Source of the DNA: Phorcus lineatus | Lineage: Eukaryota; Mollusca; Gastropoda; Trochida; Trochidae | Length of the DNA stretch: 64,000 bases | NCBI GenBank assembly: GCA_921293015.1 | Contig: OV121090.1 | Coordinates: 2,418,001 to 2,482,000 of the forward strand | Direction of reading: 5' to 3' | Part shown: in pieces, positions 49,345-58,900 of the stretch | How the letters are laid out: every line of letters begins with the position of its first letter | Position numbering within the stretch: position 1 is the stretch's first letter | Program-made: the position numbers and the translations under genes | The notes under the pieces: model-generated | Database searches by the model: none | Seen by the model: the letters and a program-made list of their open reading frames with translations, nothing else | What the model was told of the DNA's origin: nothing

Positions 49345-49814
49345 TTAACTCATTCTCTCCCGATAGAGGTAGTTCAGTCATAAATTCCTACACAACCTCC
49401 GTCTAAATTCGAAGGTTTTTTGCGCACGAAAAGTAGAACGCTGATTGTATGCAATCAAAGTTAGTTGTGCAATCAGTAAAGCCGTTTCAAAAGTTATCAT
49501 TCAAATCACTTTCGTTACTTCGGAAGCTTTACAAAAGCTAAACTTTATTCGAATATGCACCGTGCACTTTGAGTCGTCTGTACAGAACACATACACCTCA
49601 TTTTGCGACTGCATCATTGCAGGGCCTATGTGACAACAAATATGTTATTCATGCATTCCGTGTTTTCATTGGCTGAAATATCGCCAGGTGGTTTAAGTTA
49701 CAATAAAGCGCCGTTAGGGGAAACTGCCTGATGCCCGAGAAACCTTCATATCAAGACAGAGGTTGTATGGGAATTTATGACAGAGCTACCTTTGTTGGGA
49801 GAGAATGTGGTTAA
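49345..49814. mobile_element. TTAA-flanked element with ~60-bp inverted repeats
   Basis: TTAA at both ends. The inverted repeats start CTCATTCTCTCCCGATAGAG on the left and CCACATTCTCTCCCAACAAAG (split: CCACATTCTCTCC, CAACAAAG) on the right, and stay similar for about 60 bp through GTCATAAATTCC. The interior is noncoding. Confidence 0.75.
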
Positions 49815-50206
49815 CTATAAAGGATAAGTATCTATCTACTATTAAAGAAGTTCAATTTCCATAAATTTTGACATTCTTTTGTTCTACAACTTCTAATTAT
49901 CCAATGGGCGGCTTATTTCCTTTTGATCTTTACGCAATGATAAATCATGTATCAATAAAACTCAACCTATAATTATTACATCACAAATTTATCACCAACA
50001 GTTATTTCCGACGTTCTGATTCGGCAATCGTGACAGAGAAGGGCAGTTCTGGGGCGGAGCTAGCAACATCTGGTCGACCAGGTTGAGCTATTTCAACATT
50101 GTTGCACATTTAAGAATGTAGCCAGATATCAAAGGAAAGGAAGTCGCTCGGTGACAACAGGCATCAAAACAAAAACATTACCTGACACTTCACTGTTCAC
50201 TCGTTC

Positions 50207-50615
50207 TTAACGAGCCACTCCATGATTTTCATAACATATTATTTACATTTGATAGGAACCTAAATGTCATATGTGGTGATATAAAATTAAAACATATTAA
50301 CTTTTCATGTCGAAAAGATATATATATGACAAATACTGGTTTTCAATGCAAATCTTAAAACAGCCTTATAAATGCACAGAGGTGTAGATATCACGTCCAA
50401 TATACATGAATACTAGTTATATAACCTAACAAACGCTATCACCTCCTAACTGCCCCCCTGGCTGTTTTAGATAAGTCTCCAAAATTACGTTTGACTATTT
50501 GACGCGCACAACTGTCCAGTTTTCGATCAAATTAGCTTTAACATGTTTCTTTTTGGTAACAGTCGATACTTCGCGATCAAATGACACCACTGATTAAGTT
50601 AGGCATATATGAATC
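50207..50615. mobile_element. GAGCCACTC-family element, right end lost
   Basis: Starts TTAACGAGCCACTCCATGAT and follows the reverse complement of 14952-15418 through AAATGACACCACTGATTAAG and GGCATATATGA. The terminal GGAGTGGCTCT and TTAA of the far side are missing. Confidence 0.7.
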
Positions 50616-51251
50616 CTTTTAATTATTTGAAACAACAAATATCAAGCTAATCGTGAAACACATTTAGAGTGTAAAACAAACAGGTTTTAAGTCATCACTG
50701 ATAATTGGAAGTTACTTGCGTCCCCGAAAAATACCAATTGATTTGTGAAACAAATCTGAGTGTTCAAGTAAATCACACTCTTCATCCATCTATAGATTTA
50801 CCCTATGATACATAAAAGAGAAGAAAAGACCACTGATGACATAACTGAAAACACAATTTCACTAATGTAAACAATGACACTGGTTATAAAATTAAAAATA
50901 TATCTCTATGAAATACGCAGCAAATGGCGGAATTGCTCAAGCGCATTAAAATAATAACTTACTCACTCTATGAAAAACAAAACGGTAATAGACAGGTCAG
51001 TAATATATCAATTTAGTAAAACAAAGATACATGCCTGTTTGGGTAAGGGAAAATGAAAGCATGTTGAGAGTCGATCAAGTTATACTAACTATATATGTGC
51101 ATCGCAATTATTCATCGGTTCAAATTTAGCGCCAGGAAGGACCTCTGGGTCAGCATTCTTTGGGCTGTTTCTTCAGACTAATTCAATAACCAATAATCAC
51201 TGATGTCAGGTGAAAGGTCCCATAGAGTACAAGGTTACCATTGGATAAAAA

Positions 51252-51383
51252 AGATACATGATTGACACAAGTGGGTGTATACGAAATATCAGCTTGCTAT
51301 CACTCACTCAGGGGCTCCGCCCCCTCCTGAAATGATAGCTCGCTGATATATCTCGTATACACCCCTTGTGTCATCATGTATCT
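51252..51383. mobile_element. Palindromic 132-bp element
   Basis: The ends are complementary (AGATACATGATTGACACAAG and CTTGTGTCATCATGTATCT), as are the inner blocks (GTGTATACGAAATATCAGC and GCTGATATATCTCGTATACAC). A GGGGCTCCGCCCC core sits near the middle. Likely a small foldback or MITE. Confidence 0.6.
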
Positions 51384-51690
51384 ATTACATACCACTCGAA
51401 CATTTCAAGAAAAAGTAAGTACATAGTACATAATCACAAAACATTTTTTGGTCAAAATCTTCACATTTATTTGACAAACATGTGTATTCTTATAAGTTCT
51501 CTTATAATCTGATAATTCTGTACAAAATTTGGAATTACTTAATTTGACATTACCTATTACATGTACCTTTTAACAGATACAAAATCACTGTAACATCAAA
51601 TTCAGAAAACAATTACACTTTCTCCAAGCCACAGAGAATAAAACAGATGTTTATCCTTTATTGATATGGCACATTCTCATCTCATAACTG

Positions 51691-53964
51691 TCAAGTTCCT
51701 TTCTTATTCTTCTGCTTAAACCCACCTTTTCTTGGCTTTGGTTTATCAGATTTGTCATTTGGCTTGAATTTCTTATTTTTGCCAGGACTGAACTTCTTAT
51801 TTTTCTTCGTGTTGCCTTTATCGTTTGGTTCAACCTTCTCACCATCTTTACTTTTTGGACTTTTACTTCCATCAGCTTTATTCATACTTGGACTTTGGTT
51901 CCTTTCTCTACTGGCAGCTTGGTTTTTCTTTCCTTTGAACTTTTTATCTTTCTTTCCCTTGAAATTTTTGTCTTTCTTTCCCTTGAAATTTTTGTCTTTC
52001 TTTCCCTTGATCTCCTTCTTTCCTTTCTCGGGAGGTGACTGGTCTTCAACATCGTCACTACCAATTCCAGATTCATCCGTTTCGATCTTTTCTTCTTTGC
52101 CACCCTTTTCCTTCTCTGAACTGCTCTCGTCTTTAGGAATAACATTTGAAAACTTCTTTAATTTTGCCACAAAGAATCCATCAAGATTATGTGTGTGAGG
52201 GTAAAACCTTCTTGTTAATTTCATCATTGGATGAAATCTATGATCCTGGAAGTTAACGAATCCCTCTCTACCAAAATCCAACCCCGTTGGAACCAGCTTG
52301 ACATTTCTTTTCTTCAGAGCATATTCAATGACCCATTCATTTTCTTCCACAGTGATTGAGCATGTTGAATAGACGAGATATCCCCCGGTAGAGGACTTTG
52401 CATCCAGGCTGTCGATGGCTGCCAATATGAGTTCCTTCTGGAGATGTGAACACCTCAGGATATCTTTCCTGTCCTTGTTCATCTTCACCTCCGGGTCTTT
52501 AGCAATCACTCCCGTTCCACTGCAGGGGGCGTCTAACAAGACCCGGTCGAAACCCTTGATTATCTTCGGCAGCTGTCTACCGTCGTAATTACACACAACA
52601 GAGTTCATCACACCCATCCTGTGTAGATTTCCCACAATAGCCTTAGCACGATCTGCATTTGCATCGTTAGCAAATATTTCACCCGTGTTCCTCATCAGGG
52701 CTGCAATGTATGTTGTTTTGCCTCCTGGGGCTGCAGCCATATCAAGAACTCTCTCTCCTTCCTGTGGTGCCAGCGCCATGACTGGTAGGAAACTGGACCC
52801 CCCTTGTATCATGTAGTGTCCAGCCAAGTATTCAGGTGTCGCTCCTAAGGGTACCTGCGTGTCGTACACTACTAAACCAACCTTGGACCACTTGCCAATG
52901 GGATCAAGATTGACACCCCTGTTAATCAATGCCTGGGCTAAATCCCTCCTGCGAGTTTTGAGAGTGTTTGTTCTGATTGTCACTGGTCTTTGAACTTCAT
53001 TTGCTTCAAGGAATTCCACAACTTCAAGGGGAAACAACTCCATCAACAGTTCCATAAGATATTCATTATAGCTGTAGTATGTACACAAGTCACTTTTCAG
53101 CTGACTGATGTAATCACTTCGGTTCTTCCCTTCCTCTCTCCTATCTGTGAAGTCCCTAAGCACCTGCATGACATCTTTCATTCGCTGCTGAATAACGGCC
53201 AAGTCGGGGGCCTGACTGGTTTCCTTTTCAATTTCCTGACCACTTGGTAGAACATACTTTTCCTTCTCAGCAATATTTGTTTTCAGTTCTTCATCAGCCA
53301 ATTTCTTGTCTTTCTTTTGACGTTTTTCAAGTTTCTTTGAAGCTTTTTCAATTGGTAGCATATCATCATCATCGTCATTGTCATCAGTTGCATCACTGTC
53401 ATCTTCATCATCGCTATCATCGTCGCTATCATCGTCCTGTTCCTCATTCTCATCTCCTAGATCAGAATCGTCTTCTTCTGCATCACTATCGTCTTCATCA
53501 ACACTATCATCTTCATCAGAATCGCTTACTTTGGACTTTTTGCCAGTCTTCTTTAGTTTCAACCATTCTTTATTTTCATCTGTGAAGCCAGGTGCCTCAT
53601 CCTCTTCTGAATTGAACTCATCCTCCATGCCACTCAGATCACTCCACTCAATATCCGAGTTGTAATCATCGGATTCATCGTCGTCTGATAACTTTCGTTT
53701 TTGAGCTTTCTTTGTTTCTTTTTGGGCATTACCTTTTTTGGTGCTGACAGATTTCTGTATTTTCTTTTCAGCCCTTTCCTTCTTCTCTGCTGACTTTATG
53801 GCCTGTTTTTCAAGTCGATTCTTCAATCTTTTCTTCTGTCGACTGCTCAATTGCTTTGGACCCTCCTTTTCAACAAGTCCTGGAAATTTCGGATCTTTCT
53901 GTTTCTTTGATTTTCTTCCAGGTCCCGATATTACGGGATCCGTTAAGTTTCTTTTACGTCCCAT
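51691..53964 (-). CDS. NOP2: NOP2/NSUN1 25S/28S rRNA m5C methyltransferase, intronless
   Basis: Nucleolar SAM-dependent RNA cytosine-C5 methyltransferase and large-subunit assembly factor. 757 aa from the chosen start MGRKRNLTDP. An in-frame ATG nine codons upstream (53991) is less likely: TTTTTAG, a good acceptor, lies between it and this start, and family members begin MGRK. Visible: Lys-rich nucleolar N-terminus; acidic Asp/Glu/Ser tract (about 95-215); PVTIRTNTLKTRRRDLAQAL; LGATPEYLAGHYMIQG; SAM motif MAAAPGGKT (about 405-415); DAPCSGTGV (about 477-485) and YSTCSITVEENE (about 530-541), which carry the two conserved cysteines; RRFYPHTHNLDGFF. The C-terminal tail is Lys-rich with an eight-residue FKGKKDKN repeat (about 650-680). 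The whole CDS is one exon, unlike the many-exon human gene. Confidence 0.95.
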   Translation of the reverse strand: MGRKRNLTDPVISGPGRKSKKQKDPKFPGLVEKEGPKQLSSRQKKRLKNRLEKQAIKSAEKKERAEKKIQKSVSTKKGNAQKETKKAQKRKLSDDDESDDYNSDIEWSDLSGMEDEFNSEEDEAPGFTDENKEWLKLKKTGKKSKVSDSDEDDSVDEDDSDAEEDDSDLGDENEEQDDDSDDDSDDEDDSDATDDNDDDDDMLPIEKASKKLEKRQKKDKKLADEELKTNIAEKEKYVLPSGQEIEKETSQAPDLAVIQQRMKDVMQVLRDFTDRREEGKNRSDYISQLKSDLCTYYSYNEYLMELLMELFPLEVVEFLEANEVQRPVTIRTNTLKTRRRDLAQALINRGVNLDPIGKWSKVGLVVYDTQVPLGATPEYLAGHYMIQGGSSFLPVMALAPQEGERVLDMAAAPGGKTTYIAALMRNTGEIFANDANADRAKAIVGNLHRMGVMNSVVCNYDGRQLPKIIKGFDRVLLDAPCSGTGVIAKDPEVKMNKDRKDILRCSHLQKELILAAIDSLDAKSSTGGYLVYSTCSITVEENEWVIEYALKKRNVKLVPTGLDFGREGFVNFQDHRFHPMMKLTRRFYPHTHNLDGFFVAKLKKFSNVIPKDESSSEKEKGGKEEKIETDESGIGSDDVEDQSPPEKGKKEIKGKKDKNFKGKKDKNFKGKKDKKFKGKKNQAASRERNQSPSMNKADGSKSPKSKDGEKVEPNDKGNTKKNKKFSPGKNKKFKPNDKSDKPKPRKGGFKQKNKKGT
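51930..52015 (-). repeat. 24-bp tandem repeat in the NOP2 tail
   Basis: Three to four units encoding FKGKKDKN/K (plus-strand unit TTGAAATTTTTGTCTTTC then TTTCCC). Two adjacent units are identical, so the array probably changes length between individuals. Confidence 0.8.
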
Positions 53965-55999
53965 GCTGGAACTAAAAATCAACAACCTCACAATCAGAGC
54001 ACGTGTAGCACTTGCCGTAAACCGTGCCCGTGTCGTAAAATAGTCGAAGGGAGGCTACTCTGATGTTAACTCATCACGGTTACATTTACTACATTTTTTG
54101 TTGTTGTACAGAACATGGATCGAGTCCAATCGATTGCTCCCCTTTTTATTACATGAACAACGGATAGCGGTGGGAGCAAAAACATTCTTTCATATTGAAA
54201 TGAAAACTTATATATTTGTTCCCACGATAACAAATGTTTTGGTTTGCAACATTATCTCTGTAAATTCATTATGTTTATATTATATTGTATGCTAATCAAA
54301 ATGCAAAACGAATTCCCTGGCGAGCATAAAGAATCATCTTATGAACGGCTCAGTGTGAATTGTCATCAAAATTAAATTCTTCTATATCCAAAGTCTGTAC
54401 CTAAAATAAAACATATATGTGCCGACATTTCATCATTTTAAAACATTTTTATTTTCACATTTTACCACTGGTATCAATAACAGTTTATATCATATGCATA
54501 ATGTGTGGACATATATTATTATAATAGTATTATTTAAAAACGTTTTATATCCATTTAACTCAATTCTATATGTCACCCGTAGTTATTAGCGGTATAAAAT
54601 AAGTCTGTAAACTTTTAATGTTTTATTGAAAAGTGTCCAACATAATCATGCTTCTAAAGTATTCTGTTTACTGTATGTGTATTCATTCGTTCATATCTAC
54701 GTCACTTTTTATGTAATTGTGTATTTGTTAGCATTTATATAAGCATGTATTTGCTTGTTTGCCATTCCCGTTTCCATTTTGACGAAATAAAATATGTTTA
54801 AACCAAATTCATTTATCATAGAGTAAACACCCCTATAGCAATGTATGATATGGGCAATAGGACAATAAAAGAACAAAAAAAACCAAACACATTTACATAC
54901 ACAATGAAGCAAATACACACATAAAACACGCTTACACTTACTTGCTAAACTACACTTACTAAAGAAACGGCACTTAGTGAAGAGATAGGATAAAACAGGA
55001 TTTACATAAGTATATACAATATATTTTATAATTCAGGTGTCTTAAATTATCGAAAGAACAACGTACAACGAAACGCCTTTCTTTTGAATGATTTTGAATT
55101 GATTCTGCCTCCTGATGTTACCAGTACTTATAATAGGCTATCAATTTACTTCACCTTAGCATAGTTCTTGAAAATCATAATTATTTCGAGGCATCTTCTT
55201 ACCACGAAGTTGAGACTAAGTAATCTAGAACACACTTCTTAATTAGCTTCAAATACATATAAAATGTGTTTTTTCCTGATTGATTAGTTTATTATTGATA
55301 TGTAACCTTTTTCTTTTTGTACCAGAACGTTGATTAGTGTAAGCATTTCACTGAATTTTAAGTAGGCCTAACACAAAAACGCATTTCATAAACTTGATTT
55401 GTTATGTGTTTAAAGAGATAATTCTATTGGCTTTCGGTATTTCATCTTGCTTTTTTAGAATAAACACGATTTTCTATGTCAATTTGTAAAATATTCCCCA
55501 CGTAACATATATATTTTGATTATATTGTAATCTTTGAAAAGTGCATGTATTGTTCGTATGTGCACTGATAGAACTGTCTGTCCATAAGATAGAATTACCG
55601 TCCCACTTGGAGTTATTTAGTTGGCCTTCTTGTGAAACACTTTTTTGAAATCTCTTACTCCATGAAATAATTCATTAAAACATTCTTTAAAAAACATTGA
55701 GTAAAATTTTTTTTGAAATACTTTAAAAAATACATGTTCTGGTAATAAGTCTTCTGATATTCGCCTTTCAGACCTAATGATAAATAACATAAACTGTCCC
55801 TCCAAAAAAAATTTAAAATTTATGCACTAGTTCACCTGCGCAAGCGGGTCGGAAGACTAGTTAAAGTCAAGCCTTTTGGCCAATCACGATGAAGAAACTA
55901 ATTCACTCCGCTTCTGTTCCCTTATTCCGGAAGTTGGAAATTGGCGTGATAGTACCGACGAACTTGGTTTTCCTTAGATATTTTGAAAAGACCTTCAAA
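53965..55999. other. NOP2/NEDD8 divergent intergenic region
   Basis: About 2 kb between divergent start codons. The left end probably holds the NOP2 5' UTR intron and exon; the right 150 bp are less AT-rich and are the likely NEDD8 promoter and 5' UTR. No repeat family or gene recognised between. Confidence 0.45.
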
Positions 56000-58900
56000 A
56001 TGCTGATCAAAGTAAAGGTGCGAAGATGGTTTGATGCCAGCTATACATTTTTATATTAAGAAACAAAGTTTGAGTCCAGTTTGATAAATACGAAGCCTTG
56101 TTGTGGTTTGACTTTTGTTTTCTTACTGATCTAACATTCATTCACGTTTTCAAAAATATTTCTCTGAAGTGAATAGCGTTTTGTTTATTAGATCAGTGTT
56201 TTGACGAGTACCCCTTAAATTGCCATAGCTTTATTCTGAATATTGAGGATGAAAGCAGATATCTGTGATTAAAGTTTCTTCAAATTCCATTGTAAGGAAA
56301 AATATTTGTGTTCCAGTCACTTTCTAATTTTAGAAGATCTGACAATATATCCAAATCGACGTAAACACCAACAACGTGTGATGAAAACTTGAAATGATTA
56401 TTTATTTCTCAATTATATTTTTAAAATTCGGTTTATGCTGTAAAATTTTGTAAGTTTCTTTGCTTTATCCAAATTATGAAGTTGTGCTACTTAGGTTATT
56501 ATTTCCTGGTACTTATAAAATTATGACAATATCAATCAAAGTTCGGTAATATTAAGTATATATTTTGTGTTTTTCAGACTCTGACTGGAAAAGAGGTATG
56601 TATTTGATTATTTAATATTTATCTCAAAGCTTGCAAGAAATATTTTATGCCAACCATCATAACACTTATGTAAAGGTCTAAGGCACAAGACTCTACATAA
56701 ATGCATGTTAGTATTCACAACTAGCTACTTAACATATAAACAACGTACGGCATAGACAGGTCTGCGAGGGGACCAGAAAGGGAAACTGGGATCTGTTTAT
56801 AAAGGGTAACTGAGCCAGGAAACCAGTTACAAAATTTCTGGAAATCTTGCAGACCTGACACTGTCATACCTTGTACATATGTTATATAGCAAATGTATAC
56901 ATACTTACATGACATTGTGTATTCAGAGTCCTTGTTGATCAAACATTAATAAACTATATATGTGTGGTCACAGAAAATGCTGTACATTACTTTTGGACAT
57001 TCAGCAAACACATGGAATTAATACAGCTATCATTCTTCTCTTTTGAAGGGTTTTCTGTGAACGCGAAACCACAACCACAGTGATTTACATTGCTCACAAG
57101 CAATGATCCAAATAATTGTTTTCAGTTCATCATTTTGAAATTTTACAAGCTCTTTTATGTATATTATGTTATGAAATCTAATCAAATTGAAATTTTATGA
57201 GGACTTGTATATATTGATTGCCGAACAATCAAAATGATAAGTATGCCACTATCTTCGAAACTAAAATATGAACTGGACATGTCTTGCTTGCTATTATTCA
57301 ATGGTATATATTAACTCATCTTGTATTGTACAGAGCTCCAGATAAGCTGAGTGTCAGTGTATAATTTGTTGATATATTCAGAAAATATGCATCAATGTTA
57401 AATTTAAGTGTATCAAATATGCATAATAGTAGAGTATACTAGTATGTGACAATTTAAAAAGTTTCGGTATGGTACTTATTTTAAGTTTTAGATCAGCATC
57501 AATGAACTGCTGTCACTGTATCTTTCTATGGAAGGGGATGTGTGCCAAAAATGAAATCATGTAAACTCGTAATTCGCAAGTTGTAACATGTTGTTCTCAA
57601 CCATGCAATTCTCGAAAAGACAAGTCCAAGTCTGCAAACCTAACATTTCATTCCTGTAAAACTCAACTTTCTGTTCTCAACTTTACAAAGTTCAAATGTA
57701 ATTCTAGAAATGTTAAGTCGAAATTCATTTTTGTATTTCAAATACGAGGGATATACACATTTAGCAATGCTACAAATTACGTTTTACAATTGGTGAATGA
57801 AAAATGAAGAGTTGTAAAATCACCCTTTGGAAACAGACTTTTGCATCTGGAGTTTTACATGAGTTGCATGGTTATGATTGCAATGTTCCGAAATACATCT
57901 GTACACGATTTCGCATTGACCATATTTGGAAGTTTAACGAAGTCTGCCGATGATTTCCGAAGATGATCGGTATTTGACAACAACGAGACCTCCCTGATCC
58001 AAGCTCCATGCAACGCTTTGTAAGCTTTCCGGATAGTGTTGAGCTGAGTCCGCCACAATGCGCGGAGCTTGGGCATGCGACCTTCACCTTTTGTCAAAGT
58101 TCTTAGTCAATTATTGATCTAGATAATTTGTTTCTACTGTTTTCGTAAGGGTTACACGAGGTTTATCTCACGAAAGAATATTATGAACTTTAATTCTGGG
58201 TTAGACTTTACTGGACACTAAATCTCTGCACAACTTTCTGCATCGAGATGATTCACTATAAAAAAATATCGTTTTAGATATTTAGGTTGGGTTTAAAAAA
58301 ACTCACCAAATTACGAGACTGGATTTAGAATAATGAAACAACGGCATACTTGTCTCGGAGAGACAAATAGCGGTAGAAAAAATATATCTATATTGTACAC
58401 CCACGTTACCCTTAAAACACGGGCATGTTATTCTTTCAAATTAATAGTTAGAAAAATAACTACGCAACGTAAAGTAAGGGGAAAGTTCCAAAATCATTGA
58501 AAAGAATATTTTTTTCTTTTGTTAGTCTTTCATTCGGTCGTTTAACCAATAAATATTATTTCGTTAAAAGAAACATTTATTTAATACCGTTTAAAGTCAT
58601 GTTTTAAAGCTATGAACGTTCTAAACCAGACGTTTTTTAACAGTTTGAACAAATTTAATTGAAGAACATGTCAAAATCAAATGACTGGCATTTCATGTGA
58701 CATGTTATTTTTAACTCTCCGCCCGATCAACAGTTATTGTAGGGTCTTCTTATAAGCGAACGGTCTATCAATTTTTGCCTGGTCTGGCAGGCCGCCAGAG
58801 AACATCAGGTCATTGTTCGATACATAGGCTATTTTGCCCATTTTTAAGTCGAAAAGCTCTTGCAAATTCAGATATCAGATCCAATTTAAATCAAAATACC

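Noticed and set aside
49445..49633. 62-codon frame
   Set aside because: Inside the TTAA-flanked element 49345-49814; no motif and AT-rich chance composition.
53244..53665. Ser- and His-rich plus-strand frames
   Set aside because: Antisense of the acidic Asp/Glu tract of NOP2.
53965..53991. Upstream in-frame ATG of NOP2 (nine extra codons)
   Set aside because: A TTTTTAG acceptor lies between it and the MGRK start conserved in the family, so these codons are probably intron.
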